Below are positions 32,660-42,789 of a stretch of DNA of 64,000 bases, piece after piece. The notes beneath the pieces are model-generated. The model did no database searches. It saw only the letters and a program-made list of their open reading frames with translations, and was not told where the DNA came from. Position numbers and translations under genes: made by a program. Within the stretch, counting starts at the first letter, position 1; every line of letters begins with the position of its first letter. Origin of the DNA: Oxalobacteraceae bacterium OTU3CAMAD1 (GTDB taxonomy: Bacteria; Pseudomonadota; Gammaproteobacteria; Burkholderiales; Burkholderiaceae_D). Location: positions 6,944,001 to 7,008,000 of the forward strand of contig CP099650.1 of the NCBI GenBank assembly GCA_024123915.1. Direction: 5' to 3'.

Positions 32660-33091
32660 TTAAGCCTGGATGCGTTTGAGTGCGCGGTGGAAGCGCAGCG
32701 GGACGGTGACGGGGAACTCGTTGCCCACCGGCCGGCCGACGATGATCGGGCCGAACATCGCGCGCAGCGGCGAGGCGCTCTTGCGCACGAAGGTGCGGCC
32801 TTGCGCCGTTTCCTCCGCCGGGATGTAGCCGAATTGGGCGATCCGGCCCAGGAAGGCCGTGCTGCTCTCCGCCGACACCATGCCGCGCACCGGCAGATGC
32901 TCGATCGCCGCCGATGCGATGTAGCCGGCAAAGCCCAGCAACACTATCCGCAGCACGCCGACCAGATCCCAGCCACGCGGCAGCTGCGTTACCACAAATA
33001 GACATAACACCGCCACCGCGATGGTCAGCCAACTGCGCGGGTTTTCCAGCGGGTTGAGAACGATTTTGTGTTTGGTGATGGTGCTCGCCAT
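32660..33091 (-). CDS. Conserved membrane protein of unknown function
   Basis: 143 residues. Two hydrophobic segments near the N-terminus (WLTIAVAVLCLFVVTQL and VLRIVLLGFAGYIASAA), then a soluble C-terminal half (RFHRALKRIQA end). It lies 72 bases downstream of paaZ on the same strand and could be read from the paa transcript, but nothing in the sequence links it to phenylacetate. An inverted repeat GACTGCCGCC / GGCGGCAGTC (33092-33101 and 33130-33139) covers its leader. Confidence 0.6.
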   Translation of the reverse strand: MASTITKHKIVLNPLENPRSWLTIAVAVLCLFVVTQLPRGWDLVGVLRIVLLGFAGYIASAAIEHLPVRGMVSAESSTAFLGRIAQFGYIPAEETAQGRTFVRKSASPLRAMFGPIIVGRPVGNEFPVTVPLRFHRALKRIQA

Positions 33092-33163
33092 GACTGCCGC
33101 CTGCTTAAAAATAAAGCGCTATTGTGACCGGCGGCAGTCAAAAAGGAAAGCACCCCTCCCCCA

Positions 33164-35227
33164 TCACGAACGTTTCATCACCAGGGTGAGGATGTCGTAA
33201 CTGGCCACCAGCTCGTCGTTCTGGTTGGTGACCTGCACGTCCCACGCGACCACGCCCTGGCCGACGCCCTTGTCGTCGGTGCGGTTGCGGTCCACTTTGC
33301 GCTTGCAGGTCAGGCGCGCGCGGATGGTGTCGCCGATGGCGACCGGCGTGATGAAGCGCAGGTTGTCCAGCCCATAATTGGCCAGCACCGGGCCCGGCGC
33401 CGGCGAGACGAACAGCCCGGCCGCCGCCGACAGCACGAAGTAGCCATGCGCGATGCGTTTGCCGAACTGCGTGTCCCTGGCGGCGATATCGTCGAAGTGC
33501 ATGTAGAAGTAGTCACCCGAGACGCCGCCGAAGTTGACGATGTCGGCTTCGCTGACCGTGCGGCGGTGAGTGAGCAACGAGTCGCCGATCTTGAGGTCCT
33601 CGAAGTGTCTGCGGAACGGGTGCACTTCGCTCTCCTGCACCCTGGCCCCGCGCACGTACTCGCCGGTGACGGCCGCCAGCATCGTTGGCGAACCCTGAAC
33701 GGCCGCGCGCTGCAGGAAATGGCGCACCGCGCGGATGCCGCCCAGCTCCTCGCCGCCGCCGGCGCGTCCCGGACCGCCGTGCTTGAGCTGCGGCAGCGGC
33801 GAACCGTGGCCGGTGGAGTCGACCGACGCTTCACGTTCCAGTATCAGCACCCGCCCGTGCGAGGCGGCGGCCACCGGCACGGCGTAGGCGGCGATGGCCG
33901 GCTCCTTGGTCACCAGGGTCGACACCAGGCTGCCCTTGCCGCGCGCGGCCAGCGCCAGCGCTTCGTCGATGCCGTTGTAGCTGATGATAGTGCTGACCGG
34001 ACCGAAGGCTTCGACATCGTGCACGGCGTCGTTCACCATGCCGTCGCGGCACAATAGCAGCGTGAGTGCGAAGAAGGCGCCATCGGCGACACCGTCGCCC
34101 ACCGGCTTGAAGCCGTCGCTCTCACCGAACAGCACCTCATTGCCGCGCGCGAGCATCGCCAGCCGCTCGCCGACATCGCGCTGCTGCTCCCTGGATGCCA
34201 AAGCGCCCATGCGCACGCCTTCGACGGACGGATCGCCGACGCTGACCTTGGCCAGGCGCTCGCGCAGCCGCGTGCCGACCGCGTCGACCATGTTCTCCGG
34301 GACGATGATGCGGCGGATCGCGGTGCACTTCTGCCCCGCCTTGCCGGTCATCTCGCGCGCGACCTCCTTGACGAACAGGTCGAACTCGGCGTCGTCCGGC
34401 GTCACGTCCGGCGCCAGGATGGCGCAATTGAGCGAATCCGCTTCGGCGGTAAACGGCACCGAGTTGGCGATCAGGTTGCGGTTAACGCGCAGCTTGGCGG
34501 CGGTATCGGCGGAACCGGTGAAGGTGACCACGTCGGCGCCGCCAAGGCGGTCCAGCAGGTCGCCGGTGCTGCCGATGACCAGTTGCAGCGCCCCTTCCGG
34601 CAGCAGGCCGGATTCGTGCATCATGCGCACCACCGCCTCCGTCAGGTAGCTGGTGGCGGTGGCGGGCTTGCCGATGCACGGCATCGCCGCCAGGAAGCTG
34701 GGGGCGAACTTCTCCAGCAGGCCCCAGATCGGGAAGTTGAAGGCGTTGATGTGCACCGCCAGGCCGCCGCGCGGCACCAGGATGTGGGTGCCGGAGAAGC
34801 CGCCGTTTTTACCCAGCGCCATGGCGGGACCTTCGTGCAGCACGTTCGACGACGGCAGCTCGCGCCCGCCCATGCTGGCGTAGGCGAACAAGGTGCCGGT
34901 GCCGCCTTCGATATCGACCCAGCTGTCGGCGCGGGTCGCGCCGGTCAGGTGCGAGATCGCGTACAGCTCCTCCTTGCGGCCGACCAGATACAGCGCCAGC
35001 GCCTTCAGGCGCGCAGCGCGCTGCTGGAAGTCGAGTTTCATCAATGCCGGCACGCCGGTCTTGCGGGCGTACGTGACGGCTTCGTCGAAGTCGATCCGCT
35101 CGGCGTGGGTGTGGTAGATCAGCGAGTTATTCAAGGCGCTGTGCAGCGGCGTCGAGGCTTCGCGGCCGATCCAGCGGCCGCCGATCAGGCTTTGCAGGGT
35201 TGATACCGGGGTTGAAATTCGTGACAT
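33164..35227 (-). CDS. paaZ: Bifunctional oxepin-CoA hydrolase / 3-oxo-5,6-dehydrosuberyl-CoA semialdehyde dehydrogenase
   Basis: 687 residues, the normal fused length. N-terminal aldehyde dehydrogenase domain (to about residue 520) with the catalytic Cys301 in GQKCTAIRR and the general-base Glu in [10 protein letters not shown]-terminal MaoC-like (R)-hydratase hot-dog domain ([32 protein letters not shown]). PaaZ opens the oxepin ring and oxidises the aldehyde in aerobic phenylacetate breakdown. GGAGAAGACAAC precedes the ATG. It is the last gene of the paa operon, 17 bases after paaY. Confidence 0.95.
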   Translation of the reverse strand: MSRISTPVSTLQSLIGGRWIGREASTPLHSALNNSLIYHTHAERIDFDEAVTYARKTGVPALMKLDFQQRAARLKALALYLVGRKEELYAISHLTGATRADSWVDIEGGTGTLFAYASMGGRELPSSNVLHEGPAMALGKNGGFSGTHILVPRGGLAVHINAFNFPIWGLLEKFAPSFLAAMPCIGKPATATSYLTEAVVRMMHESGLLPEGALQLVIGSTGDLLDRLGGADVVTFTGSADTAAKLRVNRNLIANSVPFTAEADSLNCAILAPDVTPDDAEFDLFVKEVAREMTGKAGQKCTAIRRIIVPENMVDAVGTRLRERLAKVSVGDPSVEGVRMGALASREQQRDVGERLAMLARGNEVLFGESDGFKPVGDGVADGAFFALTLLLCRDGMVNDAVHDVEAFGPVSTIISYNGIDEALALAARGKGSLVSTLVTKEPAIAAYAVPVAAASHGRVLILEREASVDSTGHGSPLPQLKHGGPGRAGGGEELGGIRAVRHFLQRAAVQGSPTMLAAVTGEYVRGARVQESEVHPFRRHFEDLKIGDSLLTHRRTVSEADIVNFGGVSGDYFYMHFDDIAARDTQFGKRIAHGYFVLSAAAGLFVSPAPGPVLANYGLDNLRFITPVAIGDTIRARLTCKRKVDRNRTDDKGVGQGVVAWDVQVTNQNDELVASYDILTLVMKRS

Positions 35228-35244
35228 GTTGTCTTCTCCGTGAT

Positions 35245-35856
35245 TTATGCCGAGGCGTTCTTATGCAGGTGCAGCGGCAGCGAGCTTTCCCACTCGATGC
35301 GCTTGCGGTCCGCTTCCACTTCGGTCAGCGCGTCGACCTCGCGCATGGTTTGCATGGACCGCACGGCCAGCTCCTGGTATTGGCCGGTGCCGGCGGTCTT
35401 CCATTGAATCTCGTCGTCGCGCAGTTCGCGCATCACCTTGGCCGGCGTGCCCACCACCAGACTGCGGGCCGGCACTTCCATGCCGGCGCGGACGAAGGTC
35501 ATGGCGGCGACGATGCTGTCGGCGCCGATGACGGCGTTATCCATGATCACGCTGTTCATGCCCACCAGCGCGTTGCGGCCGATGCGGCAACCGTGCAGCA
35601 CCGCGCCGTGGCCGATATGGCCGTCCTGCTCGACGACAGTGTCGGCGCCGGGAAAGCCATGCATGACGCAGGTGTCCTGCAGGTTGGCGCCCTCCTCCAG
35701 TACCAGCCGTCCGAAGTCGCCGCGCAGCGCCGCCAGCGGACCGACATAGCAACGTGGTCCGACGATGACGTCGCCGATCAGCACCGCGCTCGGATGCACG
35801 TAAGCGGTCGGATGGACAACCGGGGTAACGCCATTGATTTCATAGACCTTGACCAT
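35245..35856 (-). CDS. paaY: PaaY gamma-carbonic-anhydrase-like thioesterase
   Basis: 203 residues. Left-handed beta-helix made of hexapeptide repeats ([36 protein letters not shown]) with the three metal histidines around [10 protein letters not shown] / GHIGHG. PaaY hydrolyses dead-end ring-CoA thioesters and relieves poisoning of the pathway. In enteric bacteria it sits with paaX; here it is inside the catabolic operon between paaK and paaZ, nine bases after paaK. Confidence 0.92.
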   Translation of the reverse strand: MVKVYEINGVTPVVHPTAYVHPSAVLIGDVIVGPRCYVGPLAALRGDFGRLVLEEGANLQDTCVMHGFPGADTVVEQDGHIGHGAVLHGCRIGRNALVGMNSVIMDNAVIGADSIVAAMTFVRAGMEVPARSLVVGTPAKVMRELRDDEIQWKTAGTGQYQELAVRSMQTMREVDALTEVEADRKRIEWESSLPLHLHKNASA

Positions 35857-35865
35857 GTTCGCCCC

Positions 35866-37191
35866 TCAGGCCCGGTCGCGCGGACGCTGGTCGACCACGC
35901 GGCGCGCCTTGCCGGTCAGCGTGCGCTCGATGCCGTTCGCGGCCATCAGTCGCACCTTCGTCGTTACGCCGACGTTGGTCTTGATGCGTTGTTCCAGCTC
36001 ACGGGCCAACGCCTCGGTTTCGCCGGCCGGCAGGTCGCCCGCTTCGACGCGCAGTTCGGCCAGCACATCCAGCTTGTCCAGATGTCCGTCGCGGGAAACG
36101 ATCAACTGATATTGCGGGGCCAGTTTGGGCATCTTGAGTATCAGTTCTTCAATCTGCGAGGGGAAGACGTTGACGCCCCTGATGATCAGCATGTCGTCCG
36201 AGCGGCCGGTGATCTTGCCGATGCGGCGCATCGAGCGCGAGGTGGCCGGCAGCAGCCGTGTAAGGTCACGCGTGCGATAGCGAATGATCGGCAGCGCCTC
36301 CTTGCTCAGCGACGTGAAAACCAGTTCCCCCTCCTCGCCATCCGGCAGCACTTCTCCCGTTTCGGGATCGATGATCTCCGGGTAGAAATGGTCTTCCCAG
36401 ATCACCGGCCCGTCCTTGCTCTCGATGCATTCGCTGGCGACACCCGGCCCCATGACTTCGGACAGGCCGTAGATGTCGACCGCGTCGATGCCGGCGCGCT
36501 GCTCGATCTCGGCGCGCATGGCATCGGTCCAAGGCTCGGCGCCGAAAATGCCGACCTTGAGCGAACTGGCGGCGGGGTCAAGCCCCTGGCGCTGGAACTC
36601 CTCGATGATGTTCAACATGTACGACGGCGTGACCATGATGATCGACGGCTTGAAGTCCTGGATCAGTTGCACCTGCTTCTCGGTCTGGCCGCCGGACATG
36701 GGGATCACCGTGCAGCCAAGCCGCTCGGCGCCATAGTGCGCGCCCAAACCGCCGGTGAACAGGCCGTAGCCGTAGGAGATGTGCACCATGTCGCCGCGAC
36801 GTCCGCCAGCCGCACGGATCGATCGCGCGACCACGTTGGCCCAGGTGTCGATATCGTTCTGCGTGTAGCCGACCACCGTCGGCTTGCCTGTTGTGCCGCT
36901 CGACGCATGCACCCGTACCACCCGGTCCTGGGGCACGGCGAACATGCCGAACGGGTAGTTGTCGCGCAGTTCCTTTTTGCCGGTGAACGGGAATTTGGCG
37001 ATGTCTGTCAGCGTGCGCAGGTCGTCGGGATGCACGCCGGCGGCGTCGAAGGCGGCGCGGTAGTGCGGGACGTTGTCGTAGGCGTGCTTCAGCGACCACT
37101 GCATGCGTTGCAGCTGCAAGGCTTGAAGCTCGTCCTTGCTGGCGCGCTCGATCGGCTCCAGATCGGACGGTTCGGGAATGCGTTGCACCAT
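35866..37191 (-). CDS. paaK: Phenylacetate-CoA ligase
   Basis: 441 residues. AMP-forming adenylating enzyme: ATP loop VHASSGTTGKPTVVGYT, the YGLSE-type motif in DIYGLSEVMGPG, and RTRDLTRLLP in the hinge. It makes phenylacetyl-CoA from phenylacetate, CoA and ATP, the entry step of the pathway. Soluble. It follows paaI by 17 bases. Confidence 0.96.
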   Translation of the reverse strand: MVQRIPEPSDLEPIERASKDELQALQLQRMQWSLKHAYDNVPHYRAAFDAAGVHPDDLRTLTDIAKFPFTGKKELRDNYPFGMFAVPQDRVVRVHASSGTTGKPTVVGYTQNDIDTWANVVARSIRAAGGRRGDMVHISYGYGLFTGGLGAHYGAERLGCTVIPMSGGQTEKQVQLIQDFKPSIIMVTPSYMLNIIEEFQRQGLDPAASSLKVGIFGAEPWTDAMRAEIEQRAGIDAVDIYGLSEVMGPGVASECIESKDGPVIWEDHFYPEIIDPETGEVLPDGEEGELVFTSLSKEALPIIRYRTRDLTRLLPATSRSMRRIGKITGRSDDMLIIRGVNVFPSQIEELILKMPKLAPQYQLIVSRDGHLDKLDVLAELRVEAGDLPAGETEALARELEQRIKTNVGVTTKVRLMAANGIERTLTGKARRVVDQRPRDRA

Positions 37192-37208
37192 CGGTGTCTC
37201 CTCCGTAT

Positions 37209-37661
37209 TTATATGACTTCACCGCCGACGCGCAGCGACTTACCCCGGAACAGGGCAACCGTCCGGCCTTCCTGATTAGTGACCTTGACGTCGTAGACGC
37301 CGCTCTTGCCGTTCAGCGCCAGCTCCACCGCTTCGGCGGTGAGGACGTCGTGCAGCCTGCCCGGCGCCAGGTAATCGATGGTGCAGGCGGCGCCCACAGT
37401 GTTCAGGTTGTAGCTGTTGCAGGCGAAGGCGAACGCGCTGTCGGCCAGCGTGAAGATAAAGCCGCCGTGGCAGCTCTGGTGGCCGTTGAGCATATCTGCG
37501 CGTATGGTCATGGACATGCTGGCGCGACCAGGACCGACCGCGTTGATCGTCATGCCCAGCCCCTTGGAGGCGGGATCGCGCGAGAACATCGCGTCGGCGA
37601 CTTTCTCCGCCAACGCTTGCGCATCGGCCGAAGACGGAATCGAAGGCAGTGGCTTATGCAT
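37209..37661 (-). CDS. paaI: Hydroxyphenylacetyl-CoA thioesterase
   Basis: 150 residues, single hot-dog domain. The catalytic region NGHQSCHGGFIFTLADSAFAF contains the HGG and Asp typical of PaaI. It removes CoA from unproductive hydroxyphenylacetyl-CoA. Its ATG overlaps the last 8 bases of paaH, suggesting translational coupling. Confidence 0.93.
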   Translation of the reverse strand: MHKPLPSIPSSADAQALAEKVADAMFSRDPASKGLGMTINAVGPGRASMSMTIRADMLNGHQSCHGGFIFTLADSAFAFACNSYNLNTVGAACTIDYLAPGRLHDVLTAEAVELALNGKSGVYDVKVTNQEGRTVALFRGKSLRVGGEVI

Positions 37662-39246
37662 GAAAACCGGCTCCGCTGGCGTGCTTGCGGCGCAGCAGCG
37701 GCGAGACCCGATAACGGTCCTCCCCGTAGCTCGCGGCCAGGTTGGTCAACACGGTGACGATCTGGCCGATGCCTACCGAATCCGCCCACGCGAGCGGCCC
37801 GCGCGGATAGTTGACGCCCTTCTGCATGGCGATGTCCGCCGCCTCGGCGCTGCACACGCCCTGGTTGACGGCGTCCGCAGCCTCGTTGGCGAGCATGGCG
37901 ACGGTGCGCATGACGGCCATGCCGGGAACGTCCTCCAGACGGGTGACGGCAAAGCCGGCGGCCTGGAACAGGCCCACCACCGACTGGTACGCGGCCCGAG
38001 AGCATTGATCGGCGCAGGTGACGGCGATGCGGGTGGCGGTGGCGTAATCCAGCGCCAGGTCGAACAGAACGGTATCCGGATGCTGGTTGTCGCGCGCCCG
38101 GTCGGTGGCGCTGCGGCCGTCGGTCAGGTAGACGGCGGCGCCGTTGCAGTGGAACGCGGGCGCGCCATCCGCACCGGCGGCGTGACCGCGCGCCTCCGGC
38201 GACTGTCGATGGGTGACGTTGATACCTGCCGCGCGCAGACGTTCGGCCAGCGCGTCGGCCGCAGCGCTGCCCGCGACGCGCGGCGCGCCGGCCTTCGCCC
38301 CCTGTTCGACGGTGTAACTGACGAACTCCGGCACCGGCTGCGCGGCTTCGGTTTGCGGCTGCGGCAAAGCACTGGCGCCGTCGCCGTAGAGATAAAAACC
38401 CCGTCCCGATTTACGACCAAGATATCCGGCGTTGACCATCTCCTGCTGCAGCACCGACGGCGTAAAGCGAGGGTCGTTGAAGTAGGCATTGAACACCGAT
38501 TGCGTCACCGAGAAGTTGACGTCATGCCCGATCAGGTCCATCAACTCGAATGGCCCCATGCGGAAGCCGCCAGCTTCGCGCATGACGGCGTCGATGGTGG
38601 CGGCATCGGCGGCTTGCTCGTTGAGCAGGCGCCAACCTTCTGCATAGAACGGCCGCGCGACCCGGTTGACGATAAAGCCCGGGGTCGATTTGGCGTGCAC
38701 CGGATTCTTGCCCCACGCCGCGGCGGTGTCGCAGACGGTTTGCGCGACGGCGGCGTCGGTCGCCAGGCCGCTGATCACTTCGACCAGCGCCATCAACGGC
38801 ACCGGATTGAAGAAGTGCATGCCGACCAGTCGCTCCGGCCTGCGCAGCTTGGCGGCGATAGCGGTGACCGAGATCGACGACGTGTTGGTGGCAAGGATGC
38901 AGTCGTCGGCGACGAACGCTTCCAGCTCGGCGAAGAGGCCGCGTTTGGCGTCCAGGTTCTCGACGATGGCTTCAACCACTAGACCCGCGCCAGCAACATC
39001 GTCCAGCGTGACGGCTGCCCGCAGGCGGGCGATTGCCGCCGCCGCGTCGACGGCGCTCATGCGCTCCTTCGCCACCAGCTTGTTGAACACCAGCGCGATA
39101 TCGGAGATGGCCTTGGCCACCGCTTCGGGACGGGTATCGTACAACTTGACGGTGTAGCCGGCGACCGCGGCCACCTGCGCGATGCCTGCGCCCATGGCGC
39201 CGCTGCCGATGACGGCGACCAGGCGGTCCTTGCTCAAAGCTGCCAT
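37654..39246 (-). CDS. paaH: 3-hydroxyadipyl-CoA dehydrogenase
   Basis: 530 residues from the ATG at 39246, which has GGGGAAAT before it; the frame is open further upstream over paaG but that is not coding. N-terminal Rossmann fold with GSGAMGAGIAQVAA, HFFNPVPLMALVEV and FIVNRVARPFYAE, then two 3HCDH C-terminal domains, the usual long PaaH form. It oxidises 3-hydroxyadipyl-CoA with NAD. Located between paaG and paaI. Confidence 0.93.
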   Translation of the reverse strand: MAALSKDRLVAVIGSGAMGAGIAQVAAVAGYTVKLYDTRPEAVAKAISDIALVFNKLVAKERMSAVDAAAAIARLRAAVTLDDVAGAGLVVEAIVENLDAKRGLFAELEAFVADDCILATNTSSISVTAIAAKLRRPERLVGMHFFNPVPLMALVEVISGLATDAAVAQTVCDTAAAWGKNPVHAKSTPGFIVNRVARPFYAEGWRLLNEQAADAATIDAVMREAGGFRMGPFELMDLIGHDVNFSVTQSVFNAYFNDPRFTPSVLQQEMVNAGYLGRKSGRGFYLYGDGASALPQPQTEAAQPVPEFVSYTVEQGAKAGAPRVAGSAAADALAERLRAAGINVTHRQSPEARGHAAGADGAPAFHCNGAAVYLTDGRSATDRARDNQHPDTVLFDLALDYATATRIAVTCADQCSRAAYQSVVGLFQAAGFAVTRLEDVPGMAVMRTVAMLANEAADAVNQGVCSAEAADIAMQKGVNYPRGPLAWADSVGIGQIVTVLTNLAASYGEDRYRVSPLLRRKHASGAGFHA

Positions 39247-39248
39247 GC

Positions 39249-40040
39249 TTATTTCCCCTGGAATTGCGGTGCGCGTTTTTCCATAAAGGCGGCGACGCCT
39301 TCGCGGTAGTCCTCGGTGCGACCCAGTTCGCTCATCATGCCGCATTCGAGCGTCAACTGCTGTTGTAAGGTGTTGTGCGGACTGGCGTACAGCGCCTGCT
39401 TGGTGAAGGCCAGGCCCTTGGTTGGCGCGGTGGCGAAGTGGCGTGCCATGGCCATGGTTTCGGCGGCCAGTTCCTCGTCCGGCACCGCTTTCCAGATCAG
39501 GCCCCAGGCTTCGGCTTTCTCGGCGCTGAGTTTTTCGCCCAACATGGTCAGGCCCATCGCCCGGGCGCTGCCGATCAGGCGTGGCAGGAAGTAGGTACCG
39601 CCGGTGTCCGGGATCAGGCCCAGTTTGCAGAACACTTCGACAAACGATGCCGACTTGGCGGCGAGGACGATGTCGCACGCCAGCGCGAGATTGGCGCCGG
39701 CGCCGGCGGCCACGCCGTTGACGGCGCAGATGACGGGCATCGGCAAGCCGCGCAGCGCCAGCACCAGCGGCGCGTAGTTCTTTTCGACAGAGTCGCCCAG
39801 GTCGACGGCACGCGCTCCCGGCTCCACCGCGCGGTCCGACAAATCCTGGCCTGCGCAGAAGCCGCGCCCGGCGCCGGTGAGTATCAACACGCGCACGCTC
39901 TTGTCGGTGCCGACCTTGTGCACGGCGTGCCGCACCTCGTCATGCATCGCCTGCGTGAAGCTATTGAGCTTGTCGGGACGGTTCAGCGTGAGCTGGGCGA
40001 TGCCGTCGTTGATCTCAAAAAGGATGTTCTCGTAGTTCAT
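39249..40040 (-). CDS. paaG: Ring-1,2-epoxyphenylacetyl-CoA isomerase
   Basis: 263 residues, crotonase fold: LTLNRPDKLNSFT, GAGRGFCAGQDLSDR and the oxyanion-hole region AVNGVAAGAGANLALACDI. PaaG converts the epoxide to oxepin-CoA. It could in principle be paaF, but the AGQDL sequence and the position between paaE and paaH favour paaG. Two bases separate it from paaH. Confidence 0.88.
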   Translation of the reverse strand: MNYENILFEINDGIAQLTLNRPDKLNSFTQAMHDEVRHAVHKVGTDKSVRVLILTGAGRGFCAGQDLSDRAVEPGARAVDLGDSVEKNYAPLVLALRGLPMPVICAVNGVAAGAGANLALACDIVLAAKSASFVEVFCKLGLIPDTGGTYFLPRLIGSARAMGLTMLGEKLSAEKAEAWGLIWKAVPDEELAAETMAMARHFATAPTKGLAFTKQALYASPHNTLQQQLTLECGMMSELGRTEDYREGVAAFMEKRAPQFQGK

Positions 40041-40052
40041 GGCGTCTCCGTT

Positions 40053-41132
40053 TTATTCGGCCTGGTCGAAGTCGATGACGACTTTATCGGTGATGGGGAA
40101 GCTCTGGCAGCTGAGGACATAGCCACGCGCGATCTCATAGTCTTCCAGCGCGTAGTTGACGTCCATGTCGACTTTACCTTCGAGCAGTTTGCAGCGGCAG
40201 GTGGAGCACACGCCGCCCTTGCACGAATAGCGCATGTCGATGCCGGCGCGCAGGCCGGCATCGAGCAGCGATTCCTTGTCCTGGTCCATGGTGAAGCTGC
40301 TGGCGCTACCATCCATGATGACGGTGACTTCGGTTTCGTGGCGCGCCGCAGCCGGATCGAGCGCGCGCGGCTTGTGCTGGTGTTTGGGGATGCTGGCGGC
40401 GAACAGTTCGACCTTGATGTTCGACTTCGGCATACCGGCTTCCTGCAGCGCTTCGGATACGCCCAGCATCATGTCTTCCGGACCGCAGATGAAGGCGACG
40501 TCGATATCGTCCACGCGTACCCAGTGGCGCAGGAACTGCGCGCATTTGTCCTTGGTGATGCGTCCGTTGAACAATTCGATGTCCTGCTGCTCGCGGCTCA
40601 TGACGTAGGCCAGCTTCAAGCGGTCCATGTAAGTGTCTTTGAGGTCCGACAGTTCTTCCTTGAAGATCACCGACGACGAGGCGCGGTTGCCGTAAAAGAG
40701 CGTGAAGCGGCTGTGCGGTTCGGCCGCCAGCGTGGTCTTGATGATCGACAGGATGGGGGTGATGCCGCTGCCGGCGGCGAAGGCCAGATAGTGCTTGTGG
40801 TTGGCGGCGTCCAGCGGCACGTTGAAATGGCCCATCGGCGGCATGACGTCGAGCGTCAAACCAGGTTTGATCGACTCGTTTGCCCAGCTGGAGAAAAGCC
40901 CGCCCTGCGTGCGCTTGATGGCCACGCGCAGCGCGCCGTCCTGCACGGCCGAACAGATCGAGTAAGAGCGGCGCACGTCCTCGTCATCGATGATGGCGCG
41001 CAAGGTCAGGTGCTGCCCCTGCTGGAAGCGGAAGCTGTCTTGCAGCTCGGGTGGTAGGGCAAAGGTGACGGCGATGGTGTCGCGCGTTTCGTTGCGCACT
41101 TGCGAGACGGTCAGCGGGTGGAATTTGCTCAT
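40053..41132 (-). CDS. paaE: Phenylacetyl-CoA epoxidase reductase subunit
   Basis: 359 residues from ATG at 41132. FAD/NAD(P)H-binding ferredoxin-reductase module (RRSYSICSA, AAGSGITPILSIIKTTL) followed by a plant-type 2Fe-2S domain (YSCKGGVCSTCRCKLLEG, final Cys in VLSCQS). Passes electrons from NADPH to the PaaA di-iron centre. The open frame upstream to 41639 is a shadow over paaD. Confidence 0.95.
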   Translation of the reverse strand: MSKFHPLTVSQVRNETRDTIAVTFALPPELQDSFRFQQGQHLTLRAIIDDEDVRRSYSICSAVQDGALRVAIKRTQGGLFSSWANESIKPGLTLDVMPPMGHFNVPLDAANHKHYLAFAAGSGITPILSIIKTTLAAEPHSRFTLFYGNRASSSVIFKEELSDLKDTYMDRLKLAYVMSREQQDIELFNGRITKDKCAQFLRHWVRVDDIDVAFICGPEDMMLGVSEALQEAGMPKSNIKVELFAASIPKHQHKPRALDPAAARHETEVTVIMDGSASSFTMDQDKESLLDAGLRAGIDMRYSCKGGVCSTCRCKLLEGKVDMDVNYALEDYEIARGYVLSCQSFPITDKVVIDFDQAE

Positions 41133-41137
41133 GGTCG

Positions 41138-41692
41138 TTAGTGGCACTTGAAGTAATCGAAAGGCTCGCGGCAGTCCAGGCACTTGTACAGCGCCTTGCA
41201 AGGCGTGGAGCCGAACTGGCTGGTGACCTCGGTGTGGTGTGAGCCGCAATTGGGACAGGCGATGGCAAGGCGCGGCTGCGGGCGGCGCGAGATGGCCGCC
41301 AGCGCGCCGCGTGGACCACCCGTCAGGCCGCTGATGTCGATCACCTGTTCGGCCGGCGGCGCGATGCCGTAGCCCGACAGCTTGGCCTTGCCCTCCTCGC
41401 TCATCCAGTCGGTGGTCCAGGCGGGCGACAGCTGGTTTTGCAGGCGCACATCCAGGACGCCATGCGCGTGCAGCGCCTCGGTGATCGCCTCGGCGATCAC
41501 CTGCATCGCAGGGCAGCCGGAATAAGTCGGCGTGATGGTGACCGTGCAGGCGCCATCGTCCAGCCGCACGTCGCGCACGATGCCCAGGTCGACGATCGAG
41601 ATGACCGGGATTTCGGGATCGGACACCTCCGCCAGCCACGACCAGACCTGGGCGGAGTTCAACACGGGGGGCTCTAAAACAGCGGCAGTCAT
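41138..41692 (-). CDS. paaD: PaaD, Fe-S assembly-type protein of the phenylacetyl-CoA epoxidase
   Basis: 184 residues from ATG at 41692 (GGAGTATCAAG before it). An MIP18/DUF59 domain (EVSDPEIPVISIVDLGIVRD, TPTYSGCPAM) and a C-terminal zinc-ribbon-like part (CPNCGSHH and CLDCREPF). PaaD is needed for epoxidase activity, probably for metal or cluster maturation. Five bases before paaE. Confidence 0.94.
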   Translation of the reverse strand: MTAAVLEPPVLNSAQVWSWLAEVSDPEIPVISIVDLGIVRDVRLDDGACTVTITPTYSGCPAMQVIAEAITEALHAHGVLDVRLQNQLSPAWTTDWMSEEGKAKLSGYGIAPPAEQVIDISGLTGGPRGALAAISRRPQPRLAIACPNCGSHHTEVTSQFGSTPCKALYKCLDCREPFDYFKCH

Positions 41693-41702
41693 CTTGATAC
41701 TC

Positions 41703-42455
41703 CTACCACTCGGCGCCGGGATAGGCGCGCTGCAGGAACTGCATCTCGGCCAGGATGTAGCCAAGGTGCTCGGTGTGGCGCCCCTGCTTGCCGCCCTTTT
41801 GCATCCAGGCGTCGGCCGGCGGCATGGTCAAGGTGGCTTCGGTGAAGATCTCGGCAACGTGCGCCAGCCATTGCGCGCGCAGTTCGTCGGCCGGCGGCGC
41901 GATGCCCTCGTCCACCATGGCGTTGTCGATGGCGTCGTAGGCGAACACTTCGCCGCTGTACATCCACAGCTCGTCGGCGGCGGCCTGCGTGCGCGCGTGC
42001 GCCAGTTCGGTGCTGTCGCCCAGGCGCACGATCAAGTCGCCGCTGCGGCGCAGGTGGTACGTGACTTCTTTGAGCGATTTCTCGGCGATGGCGGCGATGC
42101 GCGGATCGGCGCTGCGCGTCAGGCCTTCGATCAGGAAGTAGTGCCAGGTGTCGAAGTAAAACTGCCGCATCATGGTGTCGGCGTAGTTACCGTTCGGCTG
42201 TTCGAGCAGCAGGCAGTTCTTGAAGTCATGGGCGTCGCGGTGGTAGGCCAGCTTGTCCTCGTCGCGGCCGGCGCCTTCCAGTTCGGCGGCGTATTCGTAC
42301 CACAGGCGGGTCTGGCCGAGCAGGTCGAGCGCGACGTTGGTCAGCGCCATGTCCTCCTCCAGCGCGGGGCCTTTGCCGCATAGTTGCGAGAGCTGCTGGC
42401 TAAGTATCAGGGCGTTGTCGCCCAGGCGCAGAAGGTAATTGACTTTGTTATCCAC
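41703..42455 (-). CDS. paaC: Phenylacetyl-CoA epoxidase structural subunit
   Basis: 250 residues, ferritin-like helical protein without the full di-iron ligand set of PaaA. LRLGDNALILSQQLSQLCGK at the start and LTNVALDLLGQTRLWYEYAA are typical. It forms the PaaAC heterodimer that binds the substrate. 12 bases after paaB. Confidence 0.95.
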   Translation of the reverse strand: MDNKVNYLLRLGDNALILSQQLSQLCGKGPALEEDMALTNVALDLLGQTRLWYEYAAELEGAGRDEDKLAYHRDAHDFKNCLLLEQPNGNYADTMMRQFYFDTWHYFLIEGLTRSADPRIAAIAEKSLKEVTYHLRRSGDLIVRLGDSTELAHARTQAAADELWMYSGEVFAYDAIDNAMVDEGIAPPADELRAQWLAHVAEIFTEATLTMPPADAWMQKGGKQGRHTEHLGYILAEMQFLQRAYPGAEW

Positions 42456-42467
42456 GATGCGCTCCGC

Positions 42468-42752
42468 TTACAGGTTCTTGACTTCGGCCGGCATCGGGAA
42501 GAAGGTCGGGTGGCGATAGACCTTGCTGTTGGCCGGCTCGAACAGCGCGCCCTTGTCGCTTGGGCTGCTGGCGACGATGTCGGCGGCGCGCACCACCCAG
42601 ATGCTGACGCCTTCATTGCGGCGCGTGTAGACATCGCGCGCGTTGTTGACGGCCATTTCGGCGTCCGGGGCGTGCAGGCTGCCGACGTGTTTGTGCGCCA
42701 GGCCGTGCTGGCTGCGGATGAAGACTTCCCACAGGGGCCATTCTTTGCTCAT
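42468..42752 (-). CDS. paaB: Phenylacetyl-CoA epoxidase subunit B
   Basis: 94 residues, normal size. WPLWEVFIRSQHGLAHKHVG and DVYTRRNEGVSIWVV are family marks. It bridges PaaAC heterodimers. AAAAAAAGGAGGAACAAGAC precedes the ATG: a strong ribosome site, useful because a repeat element separates this gene from paaA. Confidence 0.95.
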   Translation of the reverse strand: MSKEWPLWEVFIRSQHGLAHKHVGSLHAPDAEMAVNNARDVYTRRNEGVSIWVVRAADIVASSPSDKGALFEPANSKVYRHPTFFPMPAEVKNL

Positions 42753-42789
42753 GTCTTGTTCCTCCTTTTTTTGCTGGTGGCTGCGCTTT

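Noticed and set aside
35200..37275. 691-codon plus-strand frame across paaY and paaK
   Set aside because: Antisense of two well-conserved paa genes, no family motif, no ribosome site.
38124..38489. Arg/Ser-rich minus-strand ORF inside paaH
   Set aside because: Out-of-frame reading of paaH, typical of high-GC coding sequence.
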